From Myxococcales bacterium (GTDB lineage Bacteria > Myxococcota_A > Polyangia > Haliangiales > Haliangiaceae): a DNA stretch of 49,955 nt. Shown here piece after piece: positions 28,917 through 37,487 of this stretch (position 1 is its first letter; each line of letters begins with the position of its first letter). The notes below the pieces were generated by a model. The model was not told where the DNA came from and made no database searches. It saw nothing but the letters and a program-made list of their open reading frames with translations. The translations under genes were made by a program, and so were the position numbers. The stretch covers positions 1-49,955 of the forward strand of contig JAQBQF010000066.1 in the NCBI GenBank assembly GCA_028287115.1, written 5' to 3'.

Positions 28917-29392
28917 GGCGCGTCGCGTCGATCGTGGTCGGGCTGGCGATCGCGGCCTGCAACTCCAAACAGCCGGAGCCGGCAGGCGTCGGCCCGTACG
29001 TGTTCGGCAGGTCGACGCTCGCCGGCATCCACGACGGCGTGTGCCAGCCGACCGATCTCGACGACGGCCGCAAGGCGACCTGGTGCTTTACCTTGCCTCC
29101 GATCAAGGTCGGCAAGCGGATCGCCGAGGTCGACGCGTACTACCTCGGCAGCGAGAAGACCGCCCCGCTGATCGAGCTCCAGCTCAAGGTTCGAGGCTGC
29201 GTCGAAGACGAAGCCGACCGCTGGATGCGCGAGCGCTTCGGTCCGCCGATCGAGACGAAGTCGACGCGCGAGTACTGGAAGAATTCGTTTCTGTGGGCCG
29301 CGGCGTTCTTACCGAGCGAGCCGGGCCGGTGCCTGATCCGTTTCTTGCCGCTCTCCGAGAACGCGGAGATCGAGCGGATCAAGCAGAAGTAG
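28913..29392 (+). CDS. Small lipoprotein coupled to the YceI-like gene
   Basis: 159 residues. The GTG at 28913 overlaps the YceI stop (GTGA), and from it the protein begins MRRVASIVVGLAIAAC (Cys16), a clean lipoprotein signal. The frame is open upstream but that part shadows the YceI gene. The body has four Cys (DGVCQPTD, ATWCFTLPP, RGCVEDEADRW, GRCLIRFLP) and a helical middle (ADRWMRERFGPPIETKSTRE). No family recognised. It ends directly against the convergent coiled-coil gene, the two stop codons adjoining with no base between. Confidence 0.85.
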   Translation: MRRVASIVVGLAIAACNSKQPEPAGVGPYVFGRSTLAGIHDGVCQPTDLDDGRKATWCFTLPPIKVGKRIAEVDAYYLGSEKTAPLIELQLKVRGCVEDEADRWMRERFGPPIETKSTREYWKNSFLWAAAFLPSEPGRCLIRFLPLSENAEIERIKQK

Positions 29393-29683
29393 TCATGCCT
29401 TGTGGCCCTCGAGCTTGGTCACACGACCGCTCAGGTTCGCGAAGTAGCGCACGAGCAGTTGAATCTGACCTGCAGCATCCAGCAGCGTGTGCTCGACTAC
29501 TTCGAGACGCGTGTCCATCGACGCGAGGCGCGTGTTCATCGACTTGAGATCACCGTCCATCGACCCGAGGCGTCGGTCCATCGACTCGAGGCGTCGGTCC
29601 ATCGACTCGAGGCGCGTCTTGTTCGAACGAACATCCTCGCGAATTTCGCGCAAGATCAGAACAGTCAGGTCGGTATCGCTCAC
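29393..29683 (-). CDS. Small coiled-coil protein with heptad repeats
   Basis: 96 residues from the GTG at 29683, which has an AGAGGAG Shine-Dalgarno 6 bases upstream. A longer frame to 29737 exists but has no such signal. Residues about 22-60 are near-exact heptads of the RLESMDR type, in phase with five 21-bp DNA repeats at 29514-29618. The rest (VVEHTLLDAAGQIQLLVRYF) is also helical. No membrane helix or signal. It should oligomerise through the coiled coil. Function unknown. The repeat unit suggests length variation between strains. Confidence 0.8.
   Translation of the reverse strand: MSDTDLTVLILREIREDVRSNKTRLESMDRRLESMDRRLGSMDGDLKSMNTRLASMDTRLEVVEHTLLDAAGQIQLLVRYFANLSGRVTKLEGHKA
29514..29618. 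repeat. Five 21-bp tandem repeats inside the coiled-coil gene
   Basis: Units beginning TCCATCGAC start at 29514, 29535, 29556, 29577 and 29598; the fourth and fifth are nearly identical. Each unit encodes one heptad, so loss or gain keeps both reading frame and coiled-coil phase. Confidence 0.9.
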
Positions 29684-29826
29684 GGGTCGCTCCTCTAGAG
29701 TAGCGCGCCGGGTGTGCAATCCAAAGGCCGATCGCAACCGCGTGATTCTTCAAGTGTGCGTCGCCTTCTTCGTCCGTGGTGCGGATGGATGGCCCGGACT
29801 CGGCCGGCAACGATCGGGGATTGGCG

Positions 29827-31122
29827 CTATTTCAAGCAAGCCGCGATCGGCGGATCGACGCTGAAAACCCGCGCGTAGTATTCGGGCTCCTTGTCCTTGA
29901 TCGCGTGAGCGAATGCTTTCACGGTCGGACAGCGACCGGTGACGGCCGCGTTGCGCGCCTTCTCCACCAACAACTTGAGGTTAGGATCCCGCGGCTCGGG
30001 TGACGCCGCGTGAGACTCCGGCGACTGCGGTGGCGACACCGGCGGTGGAGGCGGTTGCGGCGTTGCAGTCGTTTGGGTCGGTAGCGCGGCTGGCGTTGTT
30101 GGCGTTGCAGCGGGTGTTCGCGTCGTCGGCGTCGTCGGCTTCGCCGCCATCGGTGGCACGGGCGCTGGCTGCGGGGCCGGCGGTGCAACCGCGACTGCGG
30201 TCGGCGGCGGTACGTCGTCCAGGTTGAAGGCCAGCACGGCTTGGCTGCCGTTTTTCGAAGGCGGAAACGTGGCGGCGGAGAGCGCATTGCCGACACATCC
30301 CGTGAACGCGAGGTTCTTCGCAGCGTTGTTCCGCGGATAGAACTCCCGGACGCGGCCGGCGGGGCTGATCGTCATCCGCACGCTGATGATGCCGGCCACG
30401 CCGAACCGCGGACCACACGCCACCACGCGCGCGCGCACCGTGTTGATCGTCGAGAGGAGTTGCGAGTCGGTGATCGAGTCGGCCAGATCCGGCGCAGGCT
30501 CGGCCGGTGGCGCGGCGGTTGATGCCGAGATCTGCTCGATCTTTTCGGCACGCTGCGCGACGCCTCCGGCAGGATCGATGTCATCGGCGCGCACCTTCAA
30601 CCGGCCGTGCTTCTCGCCTTCTGGGAGGACGAATGCGAAGCGACCGGCGTCATCCGTCGCGCCGTCGACGACGGTTCCGGACGGCAGCGTGAGATGGACG
30701 GGAACGTGCGTTGCGGAGATCGAGCACTCGACGTTGATCGAGCCCGCGGGCCGGGTAGTCAGCTTCGTGGTTTTCGGGTCGGCGATCGCGACGACTCCGG
30801 TGATCACGACATCCGCGATCCCAACCGGATACAGGACCAGCATCCCCAACATCAGTCCCAGACCGCCGGCCGGATTATCGGTGATCAGGTCCATTTCGTG
30901 CCCGGTCGTCTCCTTGACCACTTCCGTCACGTCGCGATGGCACTGCCGGGGCCAGGTCGACCTGACCACGACCGTTCCATCCAAGACCTCGCTGCGAAGT
31001 GCGACGCGGCCGGTCCGGTCGAGGATCGGATCGGACAGCGTGCGGCTGACCGTCGTCGAGGCTCGCGATGCCGGATAGCAAGCGGTGACCAGAGTCGCGA
31101 TCGCGAGGAGCATGCAGCGCAC
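29827..31122 (-). CDS. Lipoprotein with AgmX/PglI-like C-terminal domain and Pro-rich linker
   Basis: 431 residues from the GTG at 31122, which places a TAGCTT box 6 nt upstream; the GTG at 31128 or ATG at 31113 are alternatives. Signal VRCMLLAIATLVTAC ends at the lipobox Cys. Residues about 100-125 hold a hydrophobic segment (GLGLMLGMLVLYPVGIADVV). The part near 220-290 (INTVRARVVACGPRFGVAGI, then SVRMTISPAGRVREFYPRN, then FTGCVGNALSAATFPPSKNG) matches the pattern of AgmX/PglI-type domains of myxobacterial gliding and TonB-like proteins. It is followed by a Pro/Ala/Thr-rich stretch and a helical tail ending ...IAACLK. The protein probably sits in the envelope. The assignment is by pattern only. 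Confidence 0.75.
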   Translation of the reverse strand: MRCMLLAIATLVTACYPASRASTTVSRTLSDPILDRTGRVALRSEVLDGTVVVRSTWPRQCHRDVTEVVKETTGHEMDLITDNPAGGLGLMLGMLVLYPVGIADVVITGVVAIADPKTTKLTTRPAGSINVECSISATHVPVHLTLPSGTVVDGATDDAGRFAFVLPEGEKHGRLKVRADDIDPAGGVAQRAEKIEQISASTAAPPAEPAPDLADSITDSQLLSTINTVRARVVACGPRFGVAGIISVRMTISPAGRVREFYPRNNAAKNLAFTGCVGNALSAATFPPSKNGSQAVLAFNLDDVPPPTAVAVAPPAPQPAPVPPMAAKPTTPTTRTPAATPTTPAALPTQTTATPQPPPPPVSPPQSPESHAASPEPRDPNLKLLVEKARNAAVTGRCPTVKAFAHAIKDKEPEYYARVFSVDPPIAACLK

Positions 31123-31134
31123 GATCACAAGCTA
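31123..31134 (-). promoter_or_regulatory. TANNNT box (TAGCTT) 6 nt before GTG start
   Basis: On the minus strand TAGCTT (31129-31134), GTGATC, GTG at 31122. The spacing is the reason for choosing that GTG over the one at 31128. Confidence 0.4.
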
Positions 31135-31183
31135 CGCGTGCGGCTGCATGGCTTCCCATGAAGCGCGCGTGAGCTTCGCGTGA

Positions 31184-32212
31184 TCAGGGCGCTGGGGTCG
31201 TCGCGGTCCAGTCGGCGTCGAACTGCTGCTGGATCGGGACCAGGGCGCTCGGCTCGAAGATCAGGCCCGCGATCTCGCGATTCTGGGTCAGCGACGTCGG
31301 GGACATATTCTGCGAGCCCACGAGTGCCGTGCCGTCTGCGATGATCAGCTTCGCGTGGTTGTAGAACTGCGTCGTCACGTACTTCACGGGGATCCCGAGG
31401 TTCTTCAAGTACGTCGTCGTCGCGGCGTTCCCAGCTTGGTCCGACGGATCTTCGAGAATGACCCGGACAGTGACACCGCGCTGCTTGGCAGCCCCGATCG
31501 CGTTACGTACGTTGACATCGCTGACGTAGAGCACCTCGAGGTCGAGCGTCTGATGCGCGCCGTTGATGAAGGTGAGGATCCGCTGCGTCGAATTGACGGG
31601 AGAGATGATCAGCCGCGTGCAGCTCAGATTCGGCGCGGCGGCTTGCATCCCGTTGGCGAGCGCCCAGTCCTGTTCGAACACGGACTGGACGTCCGCGACA
31701 TCTTCGAGATCGCGATCGACAAAGCCGTAGTTGCGTTCGTTGTTCATCGCGTCGACGTTGAAGTTCATCGACATGATCACGACCGACGCGTGATCGATCA
31801 GGAGATATTTCGCGTGGGAGAACGTGTAGACCGTCGACGCGTTCTTCCACGCGATCGCCCCGGAGTTGAAGATCGGGATCACCGATTGGTTACCGGCTTC
31901 ATCCGGATCGAGGATCACGCGCACGGCGACGCCGCGATTCTTCGCCGCGACGATCTTGTTCGCGAGGGCCTGGACCGTGAACAAGTACATCTGCACGTCG
32001 AGGGTCGTGTGCGCGCCATCGATCAGATTGCCGAGCCGGGTCTGCAGGCCTGTCGGTCCCACGAACGTGTCTGGGACTTGGCTCCTCGGTGTCGTCGGTG
32101 TGCAACCGGTGCCGTCGGGTGCATCGATCGCGATCGTTGCGTCGGCGCTCGCCGCGGGATCCGATTGGCAGGCGGCGACGAGCAGGGTTGCGATCACAAA
32201 AAACGACTTCAT
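31184..32212 (-). CDS. Phospholipase-D-like lipoprotein with two HKD motifs
   Basis: 342 residues from the ATG at 32212 (MKSFFVIATLLVAAC, Cys15). Two catalytic HxK(x4)D motifs are intact: HAKYLLID (H133, K135, D140) followed by MSMNFN, and HAKLIIAD (H286, K288, D293) followed by ALVGSQNMS. This makes a two-lobed PLD-like active site. As a lipoprotein it would act on the outer membrane or outside the cell, on phospholipids, nucleic acid or another phosphodiester. Repeats of the form 'RILTFINGAHQTLDLEVLYV' and 'TRLGNLIDGAHTTLDVQMYL' show the two lobes are related. It stands alone, with a repeat-rich spacer before the Fur gene. Confidence 0.92.
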   Translation of the reverse strand: MKSFFVIATLLVAACQSDPAASADATIAIDAPDGTGCTPTTPRSQVPDTFVGPTGLQTRLGNLIDGAHTTLDVQMYLFTVQALANKIVAAKNRGVAVRVILDPDEAGNQSVIPIFNSGAIAWKNASTVYTFSHAKYLLIDHASVVIMSMNFNVDAMNNERNYGFVDRDLEDVADVQSVFEQDWALANGMQAAAPNLSCTRLIISPVNSTQRILTFINGAHQTLDLEVLYVSDVNVRNAIGAAKQRGVTVRVILEDPSDQAGNAATTTYLKNLGIPVKYVTTQFYNHAKLIIADGTALVGSQNMSPTSLTQNREIAGLIFEPSALVPIQQQFDADWTATTPAP

Positions 32213-32294
32213 ACGGCGGGGCAATATGCCCAAACCGCTGGACGGCACCAAGAACAATCGTGGCCGGGCAACTCACTTCACCGGACGCCGGGTC

Positions 32295-32376
32295 GCGCGA
32301 CTTGCAACCGTCCCTCGTGCGTCGTGCAATCGCGCGGAGTTGCACGTCACAAGTCGCGCAAGTTGCAACCGTCCCT
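32295..32376. repeat. Repeat-rich spacer: direct 14-bp and inverted 10-bp copies
   Basis: TTGCAACCGTCCCT occurs at 32302-32315 and 32363-32376. GCGCGACTTG at 32295-32304 has its perfect inverse CAAGTCGCGC at 32350-32359. The second copy touches the fur stop codon at 32375. It may be part of a dispersed element, or form a hairpin at the end of fur. Confidence 0.75.
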
Positions 32377-32872
32377 ATTTCTTGCGGAGCTCGTTCGGGC
32401 ACGCGCCATCGGACTCGCCGGCTGCCTTCGGGCACAGACCGTAGAGCTCGTGGCGGTGGCGCAGCACGGTGAAGCCACCGAGGCGCGACGCGATCTTCTC
32501 TTGCAGTTGCTCGATCTCGTCGTCTTCGAACTCGAGGATCAGGCCGCACTTGACGCAGATCAGGTGGTCGTGGTGATCGCCGACGACCTCGTACCGCGCT
32601 TGCCCATCCCCGAACTGCCGCTCGACGGCGAGGCCGCTGTCGACCAACAGCTTGAGCGTGCGATACACCGTCGCGTACCCGACTTTCGGCTGGCGCTTGC
32701 GAACCTTCGTGAGCAGCTCGTCGATCGACACGTGATCGCGCGTGCGGAGGAACATCTCCACGATCGCCTCGCGCTGGGCGGTCGTGTTGAGCCGGCGATC
32801 CTGGATGTACGCTTGCCAGCGATCCTTCAGCTCGTCCGTATCATTCGGCCTGAAGTCCGAACGCTCCGCCAT
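32375..32872 (-). CDS. fur: Ferric uptake regulator (Fur family)
   Basis: 165 residues from the ATG at 32872; the frame opens at a TTG at 32908. The winged-helix region has [20 protein letters not shown] and [16 protein letters not shown], which is the Fur recognition helix. The metal part has [12 protein letters not shown] (His100, 101, 103, Cys106, 109). The second structural Cys pair differs from the usual CxxC: here C147 and C158 are 11 apart ([14 protein letters not shown]). In the family, iron-loaded Fur represses iron genes. A palindromic Fur-like box at 43021 in front of bfd-bfr is a likely target. Zur or PerR cannot be excluded from sequence alone. Confidence 0.92.
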   Translation of the reverse strand: MAERSDFRPNDTDELKDRWQAYIQDRRLNTTAQREAIVEMFLRTRDHVSIDELLTKVRKRQPKVGYATVYRTLKLLVDSGLAVERQFGDGQARYEVVGDHHDHLICVKCGLILEFEDDEIEQLQEKIASRLGGFTVLRHRHELYGLCPKAAGESDGACPNELRKK

Positions 32873-32946
32873 CGGTTTCAGCTTCCCCGCAACTTGGCGT
32901 GACGTCAAGCGATCTGGCAGGGGTGACTTTTCAGTTCGTAGTGAGT

Positions 32947-33198
32947 ATGGTCCGTTTCGTGGCCGAGCCGAGTGAGCCAGGATTCGACGCGATCCTCGTC
33001 AGGTTGCGAGAGGTCGTGCAGAAGCTCGAGTCCGGCGAGCTGTCGCTCGAGCAGTCGCTCGCGGTCTACGAAGAAGGGGTGACCCTCGCCCGTCGCGGCC
33101 AGCAACTGCTCGCCACCGCCGAGAAGCGCGTCGAAATCCTCGTCAGCACCACCAATGGCGTCGAGGCAGTTCCGTTCGACGAGCCGCCAAACACATGA
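32947..33198 (+). CDS. xseB: Exodeoxyribonuclease VII small subunit XseB
   Basis: 83 residues from the ATG at 32947; the GTG at 32941 and an earlier start at 32899 are alternatives. The XseB pattern is clear: [20 protein letters not shown], then [20 protein letters not shown], then [11 protein letters not shown]. It forms the small subunit of exonuclease VII with XseA, which is not in the window. The stop overlaps the prenyl synthase ATG (ATGA), the common xseB-ispA order. The start is divergent from fur with only 74 bases between. Confidence 0.93.
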   Translation: MVRFVAEPSEPGFDAILVRLREVVQKLESGELSLEQSLAVYEEGVTLARRGQQLLATAEKRVEILVSTTNGVEAVPFDEPPNT

Positions 33199-34031
33199 CC
33201 GCGACGCTGGCGCCGGCGAGTGCGCCGCATCAGCTCGCGACGTTTCTCGAAGAAGCTCGCATCCTGGTCGATGCCGAGCTCGATCGCCTGCTGTTTCCAC
33301 CGAGAGATGATCCCGGACGGCTCGTCGAGGCGATGCACTACGCGGCGACCGGTCCCGGCAAGCGGCTGCGTCCCGCGATCGTGATCGCAGCGGCGGAGGC
33401 CTGCGGCGGCACAAAGACCGCTGCCCTGCCGGCCGCGCTCGCGATCGAGATGCTCCACGCCTACACGCTCGTGCACGATGATCTGCCGGCGATGGATGAC
33501 GACGAGCTCCGGCGCGGTCGTCCGACCGTGCACATCGCGTTCGGAGAGGCGATCGCGATTCTCGCCGGTGATGGCCTGCTGACCGCGGCTTTCGGCGTGC
33601 TCGCCGAGCTCGGCCCGCGCGCCGCGGATGCGGTCGCCGTACTCGCGAAGCGGGCGGGTGCGCGGGAGTTGCTCGCCGGTCAGGCGATCGATCTGACCTC
33701 GCCTCGCGAATCGCTTCACGATCTGCAGGCGATCGAGCGCATGCACGCCGCGAAGACCGGGGCGCTGTTCGCGGCTTCTGCGGAGCTCGGGGCGATCAGC
33801 GCGGGTGCCTCGCGCGAGGTCTGCGCAGCGCTCGGCCGCTACGGGATGGCGGTCGGGATCGCGTTCCAGCACGCCGACGATCGAGACGATGCAGAGCTCA
33901 CGCAGCACGCCGCTGCGGCCGCGGAGCGGATGCGAATGCTCTGCGCCGAGGCGCAAGAGATCGCACGATCGCTCGGCTCCGGGGCCACGCTGCTCGACGA
34001 CCTGGCAACGTGGATCGGGTCGCGTGCGTGA
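33195..34031 (+). CDS. Polyprenyl synthetase (IspA family), C-terminally divergent
   Basis: 278 residues. The first Asp-rich motif is [20 protein letters not shown] near residues 94-113, with GKRLRPAIV before it, typical of IspA-type farnesyl/geranylgeranyl diphosphate synthases. The second Asp motif is DDRDD in FQHADDRDD near 224-232. After it the protein ends with a 45-residue Ala-rich helix, and the usual GK..GKD....K.TYP segment is missing. So it may be catalytically altered, or a partner subunit. The xseB-ispA coupling is canonical; dxs, which often follows, is absent, and an FHA-GGDEF gene follows instead. Confidence 0.88.
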   Translation: MTATLAPASAPHQLATFLEEARILVDAELDRLLFPPRDDPGRLVEAMHYAATGPGKRLRPAIVIAAAEACGGTKTAALPAALAIEMLHAYTLVHDDLPAMDDDELRRGRPTVHIAFGEAIAILAGDGLLTAAFGVLAELGPRAADAVAVLAKRAGARELLAGQAIDLTSPRESLHDLQAIERMHAAKTGALFAASAELGAISAGASREVCAALGRYGMAVGIAFQHADDRDDAELTQHAAAAAERMRMLCAEAQEIARSLGSGATLLDDLATWIGSRA

Positions 34032-34065
34032 TTGACGGACGGCGCCACCCGATCGTAACACTAAC

Positions 34066-34962
34066 GTGGTGGCCAGTGAATGGGATGACGAGACGACGGC
34101 CGCGGGCGTGGCCGAGCTCGACGGGCAAGCGGGCTCGGCGCGGAACGCCACGCTGACGGTGCTCACCGGCACGGCGACCGGGCAGATGTTCAAGGTCTCG
34201 CACGATCTGATGATCGGACGCGCGCCGACCGCGTCCGTTCGAGTCGATGACGACGGCGTGTCCCGGAACCACGCGCGGATTCGCTTCGACGAAGGCTGCG
34301 CCTGGGCTGAAGATCTCAAGAGTCGCAACGGGACGTACGTCAACGGCACGCGCCTGTCTGGAACGATCAAGCTCGCCGATGGAGACAAGATCCAGGTCGG
34401 ACGCTCCACGATCCTGCGCTTCGCGTTTCAGGACGCGCTCGACGAATCGTTCCACGAGAATCTGCTGTCGTCCGCGCTGCGCGACAGCCTGACGAAGCTG
34501 TTCAACAAGCGCTACTTGATGGACCGGCTCGACAGCGAGCTCAAGTTCGCGCAGCGCCACGAGACGGCGTTGTCGCTGCTGATGATCGACATCGATCACT
34601 TCAAGAAGGTCAACGATACGCACGGCCACCTCGCCGGTGACGCGGTGCTCGCGAGGCTCGCGGGCGTGCTGATCAAGACGGTCCGCAACGAAGACGTCGT
34701 CGCGCGATTCGGCGGCGAGGAGATCGCGATCGTGCTGCGCGCGATCAACATCGATGGCGCCGCACAGATGGGCGAGCGCGTCCGCCGGCTGGTCGAGCAG
34801 ACCGAGACCTGGGTGGCGGGACAAGAGCTCCGCGCCACGGTCTCGATCGGGGTTGCCTGCTTTCCTGCGACACCGGTCAAGACCCCGGAAGCGCTGATCG
34901 AAGCCGCTGATCGGGCGCTCTATCGTGCGAAGAACGCCGGCCGTAATCGCGTCAGCCGATAA
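34066..34962 (+). CDS. Diguanylate cyclase with N-terminal FHA domain
   Basis: 298 residues from the GTG at 34066. FHA domain about 28-120: the phosphothreonine-binding GR (51-52), SRNHARI (66-72) and SRNGTYVNG (86-94) motifs are all present. The GGDEF domain, about 135-298, has DSLTKLFNKRYL, IDIDHFKKVNDTHGH and the active-site motif GGEEI at 216-220. RNED at 207-210 is an inhibitory (I-) site RxxD five residues before it. It should synthesise c-di-GMP in response to a phosphorylated partner, presumably a Ser/Thr kinase such as that at 39880 (inference). No membrane helix, so cytoplasmic. Confidence 0.96.
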   Translation: MVASEWDDETTAAGVAELDGQAGSARNATLTVLTGTATGQMFKVSHDLMIGRAPTASVRVDDDGVSRNHARIRFDEGCAWAEDLKSRNGTYVNGTRLSGTIKLADGDKIQVGRSTILRFAFQDALDESFHENLLSSALRDSLTKLFNKRYLMDRLDSELKFAQRHETALSLLMIDIDHFKKVNDTHGHLAGDAVLARLAGVLIKTVRNEDVVARFGGEEIAIVLRAINIDGAAQMGERVRRLVEQTETWVAGQELRATVSIGVACFPATPVKTPEALIEAADRALYRAKNAGRNRVSR

Positions 34963-35007
34963 CAACCGCAATCGGCCAAGGAATGTGCGCGGGTGACAAG
35001 ACGTTGC

Positions 35008-35019
35008 TACGTTCGCACC
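35008..35019 (+). promoter_or_regulatory. TANNNT box (TACGTT, preceded by TGC) 6 nt before ATG
   Basis: TGC-TACGTT-CGCACC-ATG, hexamer at 35008-35013. It supports the ATG at 35020 as the true start of the transglycosylase. Confidence 0.45.
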
Positions 35020-37413
35020 ATGCGCCGAACTGTGTGGCTCGTCGTCGTCCTGGTTGCGTGCTCTGGCGACGATTCGCATCGTCACGTCGCGGCGTCGCAG
35101 CAAGGCTCGGTCGTTCCGCCCGCACCGGTCGTTGCCGACGCCGCGGTGGTCGTGGTTCCTCCCGGCAGCGCGCCACTGTCCGAGCAGATGGCGACATCGT
35201 ACTGGACGACCGCCAACGAGCTCGAAGGAGCGACGCAGTTCGCGCTCCATAACTGGAAGGCCGCGCGCGATGCGTTCGCGCTCGCACGCACCGGGACGAA
35301 AGACGACGACCGTGCGGCACGGATCGAGTTGATGCTCGGCTTGTGCGAGGCGCAGCTCGAGAACTGGCCGGACGCCAAGGCGCGGCTGTCGTTCGCGTAC
35401 GACCATCTGCCGTTGCTCGCGAATTACATCGGGTATCAAACCGCCCGCGCGGCCTGGCTTGCCCACGATGGAACGAAGGCGCTCGAGCTCGCGCAGAAGA
35501 TCGAGCGCGACTCGATCGTCGGGCCCGACGCGGAGATCCTGGTCGGCGACCTGCTGCGCGATAAGAGTGATTGGCCGGCGGTCGCGGCGCATTTTCGCGA
35601 CTACCTGACGCGTCATCCGGAGGGGCCGTTTCGCTCGGAAGCGCGCTACGACCTCGCCGATGCGCTCGAGCAGACACTCGTGCAAAGACAGGGCAGCAAG
35701 GACGAGATCGTCAAGCTGTATCGCCAGATCGAGATCGATGATCCGCTGTCGTCGTGGAAGACGAAGGCACACGACAAGCTCGTCGCGCTGAAGGCGAACG
35801 AGAAGCTCGACGCCGCGGAGCAGATCGCGCAAGCGAAGGTGCTGTTCGACAACATGCGCAATCCCGAGTCGGAGGCCGCGTTCGACGCCGCGCTCGCCGA
35901 GAAGACGATCTCGGCCGCCGACAAGTGCGTCGCCGCGTATCACCGCGCGCAGAGCCGGTTCAAGGCGCGCGATCGCAAGGGCGCCGCCCCGATGTTCGAT
36001 GACGCGGCGACCGCGTGCAAGCTCGCGAAGAACACCGACCTCGAGATCAAGTCGAACTATCAGGCCGCGCGCTCGTACTCGTTCTTCGGCGAGCACGAGA
36101 TCGCGATCGAGCGCTATCAGACCGCGCAGGCGATCGATCCGAAGCACAGCTATGCCGACGACTCGATGCTGCGCGAGGCCGAAGAGTGGGCGTCGCTCAA
36201 CGACGGCAAGAAGGTCGAAGAGGTTCTCTCTGCGCTGCCGACCAAGTTTCCCGACGGAGACAACACGGCAGAGGCGATGTGGCGGCTCGGCTTCCGCGCG
36301 TGGCGCGAGCAACGCTACGACGACGCGATCAAGTGGTGGAGAGAGCAGATCCGCCTGGTTCCGCACGACGACAACTGGTTCGGCGAAGGCGAGCCGCAGT
36401 ACTGGCTCGGCCGTGCGTACGCGGCGAAGAAGCAACCGAAGGAAGCGATCGAGTCGTGGACCGCGGCCGTCCGTGGTTACCCGGCCGCGTATTACGCGCT
36501 GCTGTCGCTCAATCGAATTCGCGAGACGTCGCCGAAGCAGTACGAAGCGCTCGTCGCGGAGATCGCGGCGGATCCGGCGGGCTACGATCCGAAAGCGCCG
36601 GCGTTCTCGTTCAAGCCGCGGCCGGAGTGGGCAGCGCCGGGATTTCAGCGCGCGATGGAGCTGTTGCGTCTCGGGCTCGGCGAGCCGGCGGAGCACGAGC
36701 TGCGAAAGCTCGGCTTGACCGCTCCCGGTGATCGTAAGCCGGTCACCGATCCGGACAAGCAGGACAAGCTATGGGCGCTCGCGTTTCTCTACGACCGCGC
36801 CGGCCGCTACGCGACCTCGCACTGGCCGACGCGGTGGCACATCCTCGACTATCGCAAGCAGTGGCCGACCGGCAGTAATCGCGCGCGCTGGCAGATCGCG
36901 TATCCGAAAGCGTACTGGGAGCTCCTCAACCGGCACGCGAAGCTCAACAACGTGCCGATCGCGATGCAGATCGGGATCGTCCGCGAAGAGAGCGCGTTCG
37001 ACCCGCTCGACGAGAGCTACGCGAACGCGATCGGCCTCACGCAGATGATCCCGCCGACCGCGAAGGACTTCGCGAAGGGGACCGGCATCGATCCGACGCG
37101 CGAGAACCTCCGCGATCCCGAGAAGAACGTGACGATCGGATCGCGCTTCCTCGGCTCGCTCTACAAGACCTGGAACAACTTCACGCTGCTCGTACCGCCT
37201 TCGTACAATGCCGGCCCCGCGGGCGTGCGGCGCATGTTGCGCGTACGCGGCAGCTGGGACGCGGACGAATTCGTCGAGGGAATCGTCGACGATCAAGCGC
37301 GCAATTACACGAAGCGCGTGCTCGGCAGCTTCTTCACGTACACGTGGCTCTATCAGCACGAAGTCCCGGAGATCCCGAACACGTTCCCCAAGGATCTGCT
37401 GCCGAAGCCCTGA
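35020..37413 (+). CDS. Soluble-lytic-transglycosylase-like lipoprotein (Slt70 type)
   Basis: 797 residues from the ATG at 35020; signal MRRTVWLVVVLVAC (Cys14). A long N-terminal superhelix with TPR-like pairs (AREALGLCEAQLENW-type and AADKCVAAYHRAQSRFKARD) spans about 60-560, as in Slt70. The catalytic SLT domain begins near residue 645: REESAFDP, with catalytic Glu657, then ANAIGLTQMIPPTAKDFAKG, SRFLGSLYKTWNN, and PPSYNAGPAGVRR. It cleaves the MurNAc-GlcNAc bond of peptidoglycan, making anhydromuropeptides that NagZ recycles. Anchored as a lipoprotein. It is followed after 74 bases by a convergent SDR gene. Confidence 0.93.
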   Translation: MRRTVWLVVVLVACSGDDSHRHVAASQQGSVVPPAPVVADAAVVVVPPGSAPLSEQMATSYWTTANELEGATQFALHNWKAARDAFALARTGTKDDDRAARIELMLGLCEAQLENWPDAKARLSFAYDHLPLLANYIGYQTARAAWLAHDGTKALELAQKIERDSIVGPDAEILVGDLLRDKSDWPAVAAHFRDYLTRHPEGPFRSEARYDLADALEQTLVQRQGSKDEIVKLYRQIEIDDPLSSWKTKAHDKLVALKANEKLDAAEQIAQAKVLFDNMRNPESEAAFDAALAEKTISAADKCVAAYHRAQSRFKARDRKGAAPMFDDAATACKLAKNTDLEIKSNYQAARSYSFFGEHEIAIERYQTAQAIDPKHSYADDSMLREAEEWASLNDGKKVEEVLSALPTKFPDGDNTAEAMWRLGFRAWREQRYDDAIKWWREQIRLVPHDDNWFGEGEPQYWLGRAYAAKKQPKEAIESWTAAVRGYPAAYYALLSLNRIRETSPKQYEALVAEIAADPAGYDPKAPAFSFKPRPEWAAPGFQRAMELLRLGLGEPAEHELRKLGLTAPGDRKPVTDPDKQDKLWALAFLYDRAGRYATSHWPTRWHILDYRKQWPTGSNRARWQIAYPKAYWELLNRHAKLNNVPIAMQIGIVREESAFDPLDESYANAIGLTQMIPPTAKDFAKGTGIDPTRENLRDPEKNVTIGSRFLGSLYKTWNNFTLLVPPSYNAGPAGVRRMLRVRGSWDADEFVEGIVDDQARNYTKRVLGSFFTYTWLYQHEVPEIPNTFPKDLLPKP

Positions 37414-37487
37414 GCCGGTAGCGGTTCGGTACGTCAGCGCCGCTCGTCGGTGCCGGCCGTCACGGGGCGCGTCGATGACGACGGTGA

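Noticed and set aside
33898..36696. Very long minus-strand frame over ispA, FHA-GGDEF and Slt
   Set aside because: Shadow of three motif-bearing plus-strand genes.
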